Shown here: piece by piece, positions 31,625 to 39,704 of the stretch | Position numbering within the stretch: the stretch's first letter is position 1 | Layout: each line of letters opens with the position of its first letter | Source of the DNA: Corticimicrobacter sp040137905 | GTDB lineage: Bacteria; Pseudomonadota; Gammaproteobacteria; Burkholderiales; Burkholderiaceae_B | DNA: 64,000 nucleotides | NCBI RefSeq assembly: GCF_040137905.1 | Contig: NZ_JBEFDG010000058.1 | Coordinates: 1 to 64,000, forward strand | Direction: 5' to 3' | The notes under the pieces: model-generated | Databases searched by the model: none | Told to the model about the DNA's origin: nothing | The model's input: the letters and a program-made list of their open reading frames with translations, nothing else | Position numbers and translations under genes: made by a program

Positions 31625-32851
31625 ATGGCCGTCAATCTTCACATCCCCGCAGAAACGGATATCCATCCCGTCCCAGGCATCGAAATCGGTGTCACCGAGG
31701 CCGGTGTACGCAAAGCCAACCGACGCGACCTGACGGTATTTCGACTGGCCCCCGGCAGTTCGGTCGCCGGCGTCTTCACCCAGAACCGTTTCCGTGCCGC
31801 CCCCGTGCAGCTCTGTGAACGGCACCTGCTGGCTGGTCAGGGCATCCGTGCGCTGGTGATCAACACCGGCAATGCCAATGCCGGCACCGGAGAGCAAGGA
31901 CTGGCGGCAGCACAGGCCACCTGCGTAGCCCTGGCCCGCGAGCTGGATGTCACCCCGGAACAGGTCCTGCCGTTCTCGACCGGCGTGATTCTCGAACAAT
32001 TGCCCGTTGACCGCATCACGGCCGCCCTGCCCGCTGCCATTGCCGGCCTGGGCACAGACAACTGGTTCAGTGCCGCGCATGGCATCATGACCACCGATAC
32101 CCTGCCCAAGGTGCATTCGGTGCGCGTGCGCATCGGCGGTCACGAGATCACCATTACCGGCATCAGCAAGGGGGCCGGCATGATCCGTCCCAACATGGCC
32201 ACCATGCTGGGCTTTCTGGGCACCGACGCCGGCATCGCCCAGCCGCTGCTGGACCGTCTGGTGCGCGAGCTGGCCGACCAGTCGTTCAACCGCATCACCG
32301 TCGATGGCGACACCTCGACCAACGACTCCTTCATCGTGATCGCTTCCGGCCAGTCCGGCCTGCACATCGACAGCGCCGATGACGCTCACTACACCGAACT
32401 GCGCGATGCACTGGCACAGGCCTCGCGCGAACTGGCGCAGAAGATCGTGCGCGATGCCGAGGGTGCCACCAAGTTCATCACCGTACATGTCGAAGAGGCC
32501 GCCACCACGGATGAAGCCCTCCAGGTTGCCTACAGCGTGGCGCACTCCCCGCTGGTCAAGACCGCCTTCTACGCATCCGACCCCAACCTGGGCCGTATCC
32601 TGTGCGCCATCGGCTACGCCGGCATCGATGACCTGGACACCACCAAGCTGCGCCTGTGGCTCGACGATGTACTGGTGGCCCGCGACGGCGGCCGCAACCC
32701 CGACTACCGTGAAGAAGACGGCCAGCGCGTAATGCAGCAGCCCGAAATCACCGTGCGCATCGCACTGGGTCGCGGCGACGTCTCGGATACGGTCTATACC
32801 TGCGATTTCTCGCACGAGTATGTCAGCATCAACGCTGACTACCGTTCCTGA
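31625..32851 (+). CDS. argJ: Bifunctional ornithine acetyltransferase / N-acetylglutamate synthase
   Basis: Encodes 408 residues from the ATG at 31625. It moves the acetyl group from N-acetylornithine to glutamate and can also use acetyl-CoA, in arginine synthesis in the cytoplasm. The oxyanion and autoproteolysis region is present: the STGVI motif (STGVILEQLPVDRI) and KGAGMIRPNMATMLGFL, where cleavage before the Thr of MATML makes the alpha and beta chains. The length and full-span matches are normal for the family. It stands at the head of a run of housekeeping genes (AAA ATPase, Nudix-ThiE) in the order seen in Bordetella relatives. Confidence 0.95.
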   Translation: MAVNLHIPAETDIHPVPGIEIGVTEAGVRKANRRDLTVFRLAPGSSVAGVFTQNRFRAAPVQLCERHLLAGQGIRALVINTGNANAGTGEQGLAAAQATCVALARELDVTPEQVLPFSTGVILEQLPVDRITAALPAAIAGLGTDNWFSAAHGIMTTDTLPKVHSVRVRIGGHEITITGISKGAGMIRPNMATMLGFLGTDAGIAQPLLDRLVRELADQSFNRITVDGDTSTNDSFIVIASGQSGLHIDSADDAHYTELRDALAQASRELAQKIVRDAEGATKFITVHVEEAATTDEALQVAYSVAHSPLVKTAFYASDPNLGRILCAIGYAGIDDLDTTKLRLWLDDVLVARDGGRNPDYREEDGQRVMQQPEITVRIALGRGDVSDTVYTCDFSHEYVSINADYRS

Positions 32852-32885
32852 GAACTCCGTCAAAACGCATACCCGCATAGACAGG

Positions 32886-33794
32886 ATGACCCCGACAGAT
32901 CCCGCAGCCACGACCTCCACCGCTTCTGGTGCCGACCTGACCGCACTGCTGGCCCAGGCCAGCCGCGTACTGACCCAGCTGGAAGCCTGGCTGCCGCCCG
33001 CGCCACCGCCCATCGACTGGAATGCCAGCGCCTGGCGCTGGCGTCGCCGGGGTGCCCGAGGCTGGCTGGATGCCGTCCGCCACGTGGCCCGTATCCAGCC
33101 GGATGACCTCCGACACATCGAGCGCCAGAAAGACATCATCGACCGCAACACCCGCTATTTCCTGGCGGGCCGTCCGGCCAACAATGTCCTGATGACCGGC
33201 GCACGCGGCACCGGCAAGAGTTCTCTGGTCAAGGCCATGCTGGCGGCCTACCATGGGCAGGGCCTGCGCCTGATCGAAGTGGACAAGTCGGACCTGGGCG
33301 ACCTGCCCGACATCGTCGAACTGGTTGCCAGCCGCCCCGAACGCTTCATCGTGTTCTGCGACGACCTGTCCTTCGAGGAAGGCGAAGCCGGCTACAAGGC
33401 CCTCAAGTCGGTGCTCGACGGCTCGATTGCCTCGGCAGGCGACAACCTGCTGATCTATGCCACCTCCAACCGGCGTCATCTGATGCCGGAACACATGCGT
33501 GAAAACCTGCAGGCACAGCCCGGCCAGGACGGCGAAATCCATCCAGGGGAAACCGTCGAGGAAAAAGTCTCGCTGTCCGAGCGCTTCGGCCTGTGGCTGT
33601 CGTTCTATCCGTTCCGTCAGGACGACTACCTCGATATCGTGCATCATTGGCTGGCACACTTGGGCTGCTCGCCGGAAACCATCGCAGCCGCCCGCGAAGA
33701 GGCGTTGCAATGGGCGCTTCATCGGGGGTCGCGCTCCGGCCGCGTGGCCTGGCAATTCGCACGCGACTGGGCTGCGCAGCACCAGGATGCCTGA
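32886..33794 (+). CDS. DUF815-family AAA ATPase
   Basis: Encodes 302 residues from the ATG at 32886; the longer frame to 32820 overlaps argJ. The P-loop is GARGTGKSS (about residue 110), the Walker B region reads FIVFCDDLSF, and the sensor stretch LLIYATSNRRHL follows. A lid domain includes RFGLWLSFYPFRQDDYLDIV. DUF815 proteins are conserved single-domain ATPases of unknown cellular role; in Burkholderiales the gene sits between argJ and a Nudix gene, as here. Soluble, without targeting signals. Confidence 0.9.
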   Translation: MTPTDPAATTSTASGADLTALLAQASRVLTQLEAWLPPAPPPIDWNASAWRWRRRGARGWLDAVRHVARIQPDDLRHIERQKDIIDRNTRYFLAGRPANNVLMTGARGTGKSSLVKAMLAAYHGQGLRLIEVDKSDLGDLPDIVELVASRPERFIVFCDDLSFEEGEAGYKALKSVLDGSIASAGDNLLIYATSNRRHLMPEHMRENLQAQPGQDGEIHPGETVEEKVSLSERFGLWLSFYPFRQDDYLDIVHHWLAHLGCSPETIAAAREEALQWALHRGSRSGRVAWQFARDWAAQHQDA

Positions 33795-33836
33795 ACGCAG
33801 AATGCGCCCAACTTACCTTGCTCCATAGATACAGGC

Positions 33837-34814
33837 ATGACTCCTTCTCCTCACAAGAAAACGATCGACGTCGCGGTCGGCATGATCCTCGACGCACAGG
33901 GCCGGGTGCTGCTGGCCGAACGTCCTGCCGACAAGAGCTGGTCCGGCTGGTGGGAGCTGCCCGGCGGCAAGATCGAACCGGGTGAAACGCCCCTGCAGGC
34001 GCTGGTGCGCGAACTGGATGAAGAACTCGGCATCCAGGTCACCACGGTGACGCCCTGGGTCACCTATACCCATGAATATGACCATGCCTTCGTCAAGTTG
34101 GCATTTGCGCTGGTCACCGGTTGGGAAGGGACGCCCTACGGTCGCGAGCAGCAGAAACTGTCGTGGGCCCTGCCTGCCGAGGCCGACAGTGTCGGCCCAT
34201 TGCTGCCGGCCGCCTACCCGCCGCTGCGCTGGCTGCAACTGCCGACCGAATACGCCATCACGGATATCGGCAGCCCGCAGGCATTGCCCGATTTCCTGGA
34301 CAGACTGGATCTGGCGCTGGCTCGCGGACTGAAACTGGTGCAATTGCGCGAACCCGGCTGGCCCGACGGCACGGATGCCAGTTCCCTGCATGACGCGCTG
34401 CAAGCGATCATGGCCCGCTGCCACGCGGCCGGTGCCCGTGTGCTGGTCAACAGTGCCCATCCGGAAGCCTGGTGGCATGAAGCCGACGGCGTGCACCTGC
34501 GTGCCGCCGATGCAGCAGCCCTCCCGGCCCGCCCCACCTTCGACAGGGACAGCAGCCTGGTCGGGGTATCGACGCACGGTTCCCGCGAATTCGCCCAGGC
34601 GCGAGCACTGCAGGCCGATTTCATCGTACTGGGTCCGGTACTGCCGACAGACAGTCATCCCGGGCGTGCGCCGATGGGATGGGACGCCTTCCTCAAGACC
34701 ACCCGTTCTGCCGGCCTGCCGGCCTATGCACTGGGTGGCGTCACACCGGATCTGCTGCAGACCGCCCGCCAGCACGGCGCACACGGCGTGGCTGGCATAC
34801 GCGGCTGGTGGTAA
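33837..34814 (+). CDS. Nudix hydrolase fused to a thiamine-phosphate-synthase-like domain
   Basis: Encodes 325 residues. Residues 1-135 are a MutT-type Nudix domain with the full Nudix box (GGKIEPGETPLQALVRELDEELG). Residues about 145-325 are a TenI/ThiE-like TIM barrel (LKLVQLREPG, VLVNSAHPEAW, LVGVSTHGSREFAQA, FIVLGPVLPT, ALGGVTPD). The Nudix half should clean 8-oxo-dGTP or a similar damaged nucleotide. The ThiE half may hydrolyse or handle an oxidised thiamine-type compound rather than make thiamine phosphate, as no other thi genes are near. The fusion is common in beta- and gammaproteobacteria. Confidence 0.9.
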   Translation: MTPSPHKKTIDVAVGMILDAQGRVLLAERPADKSWSGWWELPGGKIEPGETPLQALVRELDEELGIQVTTVTPWVTYTHEYDHAFVKLAFALVTGWEGTPYGREQQKLSWALPAEADSVGPLLPAAYPPLRWLQLPTEYAITDIGSPQALPDFLDRLDLALARGLKLVQLREPGWPDGTDASSLHDALQAIMARCHAAGARVLVNSAHPEAWWHEADGVHLRAADAAALPARPTFDRDSSLVGVSTHGSREFAQARALQADFIVLGPVLPTDSHPGRAPMGWDAFLKTTRSAGLPAYALGGVTPDLLQTARQHGAHGVAGIRGWW

Positions 34815-34818
34815 ATGC

Positions 34819-34846
34819 AAACGGGCCGTACAATGCGGCCCGTTTT
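34819..34846. terminator. Bidirectional terminator between Nudix-ThiE and lipoate ligase genes
   Basis: Stem AACGGGCCG/CGGCCCGTT with a 7-base loop and a TTTTA tail on the plus strand. It lies between two convergent genes. Confidence 0.75.
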
Positions 34847-34875
34847 ATCTGGCTGCAGAGAATTTCAGGCCAGAT

Positions 34876-35652
34876 CTAGGGCACCAGCGCGATCCACTCC
34901 GGCGTGAGAAAGCGGGTTTCCATGGCCTTGCGGGCCTTGGCCAGCGTGTCCTCGCCCAGCACACCCGGTGCCAGCAGCGGTGCTTGCTCACGGAATGAAT
35001 CCAGCATGGCCTGCACCACGGCATCACGACTCAGGCCTGTCTGGCTGCGCAAGGGATCGACACGCTTCTTGGCGCTGGTCGTGCCCTTGTCGGACAGTTT
35101 TTCCTTGCCTATCCTCAGGACCTCGAGCATCTTGTCGGCGTCGATATCGTAGGCCATCGTCACATGGTGCAGCACCGCCTTGCCGCGCCGGGCCTGGGCG
35201 GCACCGCCGATCTTGCCCCCCGAACTGGTGATGTCGTTGAGCGGCTGATACCAGGCATCGATACCGAGCTTGCGCAAGGCCTGGATCACCCATGAATCGA
35301 GAAACTCGTAGCTTTCCTGGAAGCTCATGCCGGCCACGAACTCGCTGGGAACGCTCAGCGAATAGGTAATGCCATTGCCCGGCTCGATGAACATCGCCCC
35401 GCCCCCGCTGATGCGGCGCACCACATTGATACCATGACGGGCAGCACCCTCGGGATCGATTTCATTCCTGAGCGACTGGAAGCGGCCGATCACGACTGCC
35501 GGCTCGGACCACTCCCAGATACGCAGTGTCGGAGGCCGTATGCCATCACTGACCTCCTGCGTGATCACGTCATCGAGCGCCATGTGCAAGGCAGCTTCCT
35601 GCGGTGCCTCGTGGATCAATTGCCAAGGCAGGCTATCCCAGCTGCGGCTCAT
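34876..35652 (-). CDS. lplA: Lipoate-protein ligase A, catalytic subunit
   Basis: Encodes 258 residues of the BPL/LplA catalytic fold. Seen are the lipoyl-AMP binding RRISGGGAMFIEPGN loop and the KIGGAAQARRGKAVLHH segment with the active Lys. It joins lipoate to dehydrogenase E2 subunits and to glycine cleavage H protein in the cytoplasm. The C-terminal accessory domain of single-chain ligases is not in this protein; it is coded by the next gene upstream, whose stop overlaps this start by 4 bases (ATGA). This split arrangement resembles the LplA-LplB type of Thermoplasma. Confidence 0.9.
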   Translation of the reverse strand: MSRSWDSLPWQLIHEAPQEAALHMALDDVITQEVSDGIRPPTLRIWEWSEPAVVIGRFQSLRNEIDPEGAARHGINVVRRISGGGAMFIEPGNGITYSLSVPSEFVAGMSFQESYEFLDSWVIQALRKLGIDAWYQPLNDITSSGGKIGGAAQARRGKAVLHHVTMAYDIDADKMLEVLRIGKEKLSDKGTTSAKKRVDPLRSQTGLSRDAVVQAMLDSFREQAPLLAPGVLGEDTLAKARKAMETRFLTPEWIALVP

Positions 35653-35924
35653 GCCAGTGCCCTCCGCACGACCACGGCAACGGCCTCGGACGAGATACCG
35701 AACATCTCGGTACCTGCCGGCAAGGCTGCCGTGACGGCGGCGGCGATTTCGGCCTCACTGGCCTCGACCGGCAGGCCTTCCAGCGCGGCATCGATATCGG
35801 ACAGTGCCTCCGGTGGTTCCAGGAAAAAATCACCGCTCAGACGGGCATCGATGATCTGACGCCCATCGGTCTCCAGATCAATGACCAGCAGCTTGCCACC
35901 AGGGACTTTGTATTCGGCATGCAT
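35649..35924 (-). CDS. Lipoate-protein ligase accessory (C-terminal-domain) subunit
   Basis: Encodes 91 residues from the ATG at 35924 (AGGAAG upstream; a TTG at 35942 opens the frame earlier). It starts MHAEYKVPGGKLLVIDLETD, typical of the lipoate ligase C-terminal domain, and carries SGDFFLEPPEAL. In bipartite ligases this small protein is required to form lipoyl-AMP. It is coupled to lplA by a 4-base overlap, so the two are made in equal amounts. The position between zapD and lplA is a site where yacG is often found in related genomes; yacG was not seen here. Confidence 0.85.
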   Translation of the reverse strand: MHAEYKVPGGKLLVIDLETDGRQIIDARLSGDFFLEPPEALSDIDAALEGLPVEASEAEIAAAVTAALPAGTEMFGISSEAVAVVVRRALA

Positions 35925-35960
35925 GTAAAAGGCTTCCTGCAAGATTAAGAAGGCACCGGT

Positions 35961-36713
35961 TCAGAAAGAGCACAGTGCAATCCGGAACGGGATCGTGCGC
36001 GTCACCTGCTGAGGCTTCATTTCGCCATCCTGGCACGAGAAACGTATCCAGATCATGTATTTGTTGGCGCTGATCTCGGGGAACACACCATGAACCTCAT
36101 CGACCTGGACCCGCACCAACTGCTGCACCTTGCCACCCAGCATATGCTGATAGGCTCCCTGCGGTGCCTCCGCATCGGTCATGCTGCCGGACTGCCGCAG
36201 CAGACGCAGGCACAGCGACAGGCTCTGGAACACAGGCAGGATCACGGCCACCCAGTCGCGCAGGCTGGCACGGCGTTGCTCGATGGGCTTTTGCTGCCAG
36301 GCATAGTAGGACGGCATCTCGAACTGGGTGGCACCACCCGGCACGCTCAGGCGTCCGCGCAGGCTGGTCAGCCAGTCATTGTCGCGCAGGGCCTGACCGA
36401 TCTTGCCCTGACTGGCCAGCGCCGCAATGGCCTGCTCGATGTCGGCCAGGGTTTTTTCCAGCCCGGCCTGGTCGACCGAGGCATGGCCGCGCAATACCAG
36501 CAGCGCCTGGCGCTGCCGGTCGAGATCCTGCATGACGCTGCCCTTGATGTCGGTACGATCCAGGCATTCGAGAATATCGAACATCGAGCCCATCGCCACC
36601 TGATGATGGCGCGCATCCTCGCCCTGGGCGAAGAAGAACAGCCGGTCGAAGAGACTCTCCAGCCTCAGCAGTATCCGGACACGTTCATTGCATGGATATT
36701 CGTACAGGATCAC
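35961..36713 (-). CDS. zapD: Cell division protein ZapD
   Basis: Encodes 250 residues of the DUF1342 family. The start MILYEYPCNERVRILLRLE is the conserved N-terminal helical region, and the C-terminal beta domain includes the hydrophobic stretch PEISANKYMIWIRF and the end ALCSF. ZapD binds the C-terminal tail of FtsZ and bundles protofilaments at the Z ring. It lies 15 bases after coaE, in the common order prepilin peptidase, coaE, zapD. Confidence 0.95.
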   Translation of the reverse strand: MILYEYPCNERVRILLRLESLFDRLFFFAQGEDARHHQVAMGSMFDILECLDRTDIKGSVMQDLDRQRQALLVLRGHASVDQAGLEKTLADIEQAIAALASQGKIGQALRDNDWLTSLRGRLSVPGGATQFEMPSYYAWQQKPIEQRRASLRDWVAVILPVFQSLSLCLRLLRQSGSMTDAEAPQGAYQHMLGGKVQQLVRVQVDEVHGVFPEISANKYMIWIRFSCQDGEMKPQQVTRTIPFRIALCSF

Positions 36714-36728
36714 AAGCGCTGGAACTCT

Positions 36729-37367
36729 CTATTTTTGAGGGGTGGAGCGGGTACCGGCACGCCAGGCATCATGAAGCGCACGCGCCTGCCGTGACAGGCA
36801 ATCGGGCGACACGCTGCCGTCGTTGTCGATGATATCATCCGCCGCCGCCAGCCGAGAACCCCTGTCGATCTGCGCCGCCATGACGCGCTCCACGGTTTCG
36901 CGCGACAGGCCACTGCGCACGGCCACCCTGGCAACCTGCGTCTCTGGGTCGCAATCGACTACGCAGACCCGATCCACGCGATCTCGCCAATGCCCGGACT
37001 CTACCAGCAGCGGCACCACGAAGACGATGTATGGCGGCCGCGCATCACCCGGCCGCGCTGCGGCTGCGGCAGCCCGGTCTGCCGACTGTTGCTGGATCAA
37101 AGGATGCAGGATGGCCTCCAGTCGATGGCGGGCCCCTGGCTGGCGAAACACCAGATCACGCATATATGCGCGATCCAGCGCGCCCTCGGGCGTACGCGCC
37201 TGCTCGCCGAAGGCCGCCACGACAGCCTCCATGGCAGCACCACCCGGCGCAGTCAGCGCATGAGCGATTGCATCGGCATCGATCACTTCTGCGCCCCAGC
37301 CGGCCAGAAGCTCGGCCACGCGACTCTTGCCGGAGCCGATCCCGCCCGTCAGTCCGATTTTCAACAT
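36729..37367 (-). CDS. coaE: Dephospho-CoA kinase
   Basis: Encodes 212 residues from the ATG at 37367. A much longer open frame continues upstream to 38243 but it is antisense to the prepilin peptidase in another frame and is not used. P-loop GGIGSGKS (8-15), the lid region HPLIQQQ, FVVPLLVESGHW and the CoA-binding motif DRVCVVDCDPETQVAR are present. It performs the last step of coenzyme A synthesis, phosphorylating the 3'-hydroxyl of dephospho-CoA. It follows the prepilin peptidase gene after 20 bases. Confidence 0.95.
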   Translation of the reverse strand: MLKIGLTGGIGSGKSRVAELLAGWGAEVIDADAIAHALTAPGGAAMEAVVAAFGEQARTPEGALDRAYMRDLVFRQPGARHRLEAILHPLIQQQSADRAAAAAARPGDARPPYIVFVVPLLVESGHWRDRVDRVCVVDCDPETQVARVAVRSGLSRETVERVMAAQIDRGSRLAAADDIIDNDGSVSPDCLSRQARALHDAWRAGTRSTPQK

Positions 37368-37387
37368 GCTGCCCCACTCCCCCCTCA

Positions 37388-38065
37388 TCAACCTTGCCAT
37401 GCCAGCGCCATGATACCGGCAAGTGCCAGCCACGGCCCGAACGGCAGGGCCTGCCCGGCCCGGCACCATCCCATGACACGTCCCAGCAGCGCAGCCAGCA
37501 CCCCACAGGCCGACGACACCAGCATCAGGGCAGGCAGCCACTCCCAGCCCAGCCACGCGCCCAACGCAGCCAGCAGCTTGAAATCCCCATAGCCCATGCC
37601 TTCGCGCCCGGTCAGCCGCCTGTATGCCGCAGCCGCGCACCACAGCACCAGGTAGCCGCCCACGGCACCGAGCACGGCGTCTCGCAACGGAGCCAGCGCG
37701 CCGTCCAGATTGACCAGCAACCCGGCCCACAGCAAAGGCAAGGTCAAGCCATCGGGCAGCAGACAGGTCCTGGCATCGATCCAGGCCAAGGTCAGCAGGC
37801 TCGCCCCACAGGCCACCACCGCCATGGACACCCAGGCATGCGGCGACACAGGCAACCACAGGAACACCACGGTCAGGACCAGTACCAGCGCATGCGCTAC
37901 CCACTGCAAGGCCGGCGCAGGTCGGCTGCGCGCGACCTGCACGGCATCGATCTGCGCCACCAGTCGAGGCGCGATATGGCACAGCACGGCCACCCATGCC
38001 TGCAGCAGGACGATGGCCAGCAAGGTTTGCTTCCAGTTTGCAAGCAGCTCGGACATGGCTCCCAT
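37388..38065 (-). CDS. Prepilin peptidase (A24), short form without N-terminal methylase domain
   Basis: Encodes 225 residues with about seven transmembrane helices. The two aspartates of the A24 family are present in WIDARTCLLPDGLTL and EGMGYGDFKLL. Usual PilD proteins have about 280-290 residues and begin with a cytoplasmic Cys-rich methyltransferase domain; this one lacks that domain and starts with a membrane helix (LLAIVLLQAWVAVL). It should cleave type IV prepilin or pseudopilin leaders but may not methylate the new N-terminus. The pilB and pilC genes that usually precede pilD are absent; an unrelated plus-strand lipoprotein gene is there instead. Confidence 0.8.
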   Translation of the reverse strand: MGAMSELLANWKQTLLAIVLLQAWVAVLCHIAPRLVAQIDAVQVARSRPAPALQWVAHALVLVLTVVFLWLPVSPHAWVSMAVVACGASLLTLAWIDARTCLLPDGLTLPLLWAGLLVNLDGALAPLRDAVLGAVGGYLVLWCAAAAYRRLTGREGMGYGDFKLLAALGAWLGWEWLPALMLVSSACGVLAALLGRVMGWCRAGQALPFGPWLALAGIMALAWQG

Positions 38066-38130
38066 TCCCGTTAACGCAACGAACAGCTACACTACCATCG
38101 ACCCCAATCCTCGCCCAGCCTACTGCGACC

Positions 38131-38829
38131 ATGATGACACACAGCCCACGCCCCTCGCCCTCCCTTTTCCTGCGCCGTCCGGGCGTGATCGGCCTTGTGC
38201 TGGCGGCCGGCCTGGTCACGGCTGGCTGTGCGCAACAGCGCACCCCCGGCTACTATGACCCGCCGCGTGCCAGCTCGGCCACCGACGCCAGCTACCAGCA
38301 ACAGGAATTGCACAACCGGCCCCGGGCTCAGGCGGCTTCGCAGATACAGATCCCGCTGCGCGGCGCAGATCGCAACGACCGGCAGGACAGTGCCGAAACA
38401 ACGGGTGAAGGCCCTGTCGTCCCGTCCACTCCGGCCACGGCGCAGCTCTATCCGGAGCCCATCACCTTCGCCGGCACGCTGCCTTGCGTCGGCGGCCCGG
38501 CCCAGTGTGCGGCACAGCGCATTACGCTCACCCTGTCGCCCAACGGCCGCTGGCGTACGCGCTCGGTCACGCAGGACAGCCAGGGTCACAGTGGCACAGG
38601 CACCGTCGACCAGGGCTGCTGGCAGGCGGTGCTCAGCACACCGGCCCATGTCCTGCTGTTCAATGCCGACGGCAATGTGCAGGCGGATTTCAGTGCCATC
38701 ACGCCACAGACCCTGCGGCTGTATGCCTATGGCGGCCACCAGCCCAGCCTGCACTACAACCTGGCACGCCAGCCCGACCTGGACCCGATCGACGAAGCGG
38801 GTGCCAACGCCCCCACTTGCAACAACTGA
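38131..38829 (+). CDS. NlpE-like lipoprotein
   Basis: Encodes 232 residues from the ATG at 38131 (38134 also possible). The signal peptide ends in the lipobox LVTAGC, so it is a lipoprotein, with a low-complexity linker of about 75 residues after the Cys. The C-terminal domain begins FAGTLPCVGGPAQCAAQRITLTL, a pattern resembling the copper-resistance NlpE N-terminal domain with its CxxC-like pair (here five residues apart). It may sense or bind metal or oxidised envelope proteins; this is inference. It is divergent from the prepilin peptidase and convergent with panC. Confidence 0.75.
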   Translation: MMTHSPRPSPSLFLRRPGVIGLVLAAGLVTAGCAQQRTPGYYDPPRASSATDASYQQQELHNRPRAQAASQIQIPLRGADRNDRQDSAETTGEGPVVPSTPATAQLYPEPITFAGTLPCVGGPAQCAAQRITLTLSPNGRWRTRSVTQDSQGHSGTGTVDQGCWQAVLSTPAHVLLFNADGNVQADFSAITPQTLRLYAYGGHQPSLHYNLARQPDLDPIDEAGANAPTCNN

Positions 38830-38835
38830 TACGGT

Positions 38836-39684
38836 CTACAGCTCCAGATTGTCGATCAGGCGCGTCCCGCCCAGGCGGGCCGCCACCAGAGCCACCAGCC
38901 GATCCGACTCCGCCAGGTCATCGGCCAGGGGAGCCTGAAGATCTGCGCGACGCCGAATGGCGACATAGTCCACATGCCAGCCATGGCGTTCGAGATCCGC
39001 GTACATCGCATTCTCCAGCGCCAGAATATCCGTCGCTCCGGCCATCATCTGCTGCTGCAGGCCATGCAGGCCGGCATACAGCCGCGTTGCTTCCTTCAAC
39101 TGTGCCGGCGTCAGGTAGCGATTGCGCGATGACAGGGCCAGGCCGCTGGTTTCGCGCACGGTATCCTGGGCCAGGATCTGTATCGGCAGCAGGAACTGGC
39201 GGCACATGTTGCGCACCACCATCAACTGCTGATAGTCCTTCTTGCCGAAGACCGCAGCCTGCGGCTGCACGCAGGCAAACAGCTTGAGCACCACCGTGCA
39301 GACTCCTTCGAAAAAGCCGGGCCGGAATTCACCTTCGAGAATGTCGCCCAGGTGCGCCGGGACGCGAACACGGTAGGTCTGGGGTTCGGGATACAGGACC
39401 TGCTCGTCCGGCGCAAAGAGGATATCGACCGTGCCAGCCTGGCGCAGCCTGTCGGCATCATCATCGAGCGTGCGTGGATAGCGGTCGAAATCCTCGTTCG
39501 GCCCGAACTGGAGACGGTTGACGAAAATGCTGGTCACGACAGGGCCTGCCTGCAGCGCACGAGCCTGCTGCGCCAGTGCCAGGTGGCCGTCGTGCAGGCT
39601 GCCCATGGTCGGCACGAACACCGGCCCTTTGTCATGCGCCTGCAGTGCTTCGCGCAATGCCTCTACCGTATTTACGACTTGCAA
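38836..39684 (-). CDS. panC: Pantothenate synthetase
   Basis: Encodes 282 residues from a TTG at 39684, chosen because AAGGAGAAGG lies 3 bases upstream and because homologues start MQVVNTV-like. It joins pantoate and beta-alanine with ATP. The HIGH-like motif GSLHDGHLAL, the loop FVNRLQFGPNEDFDRYPR and the KMSKS-like region SGLALSSRNRYL are all present. The gene starts 20 bases after the stop of the ABC transporter gene and may be the last gene of the metal-uptake operon. No panB is adjacent. Confidence 0.9.
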   Translation of the reverse strand: MQVVNTVEALREALQAHDKGPVFVPTMGSLHDGHLALAQQARALQAGPVVTSIFVNRLQFGPNEDFDRYPRTLDDDADRLRQAGTVDILFAPDEQVLYPEPQTYRVRVPAHLGDILEGEFRPGFFEGVCTVVLKLFACVQPQAAVFGKKDYQQLMVVRNMCRQFLLPIQILAQDTVRETSGLALSSRNRYLTPAQLKEATRLYAGLHGLQQQMMAGATDILALENAMYADLERHGWHVDYVAIRRRADLQAPLADDLAESDRLVALVAARLGGTRLIDNLEL

Positions 39685-39704
39685 GACCCTTCTCCTTGGA
39701 AACA

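Noticed and set aside
37368..38243. Long N-terminal extension of coaE
   Set aside because: Overlaps the prepilin peptidase in another frame. CoaE homologues start at the MLKIGLTGGIGSGKS motif.
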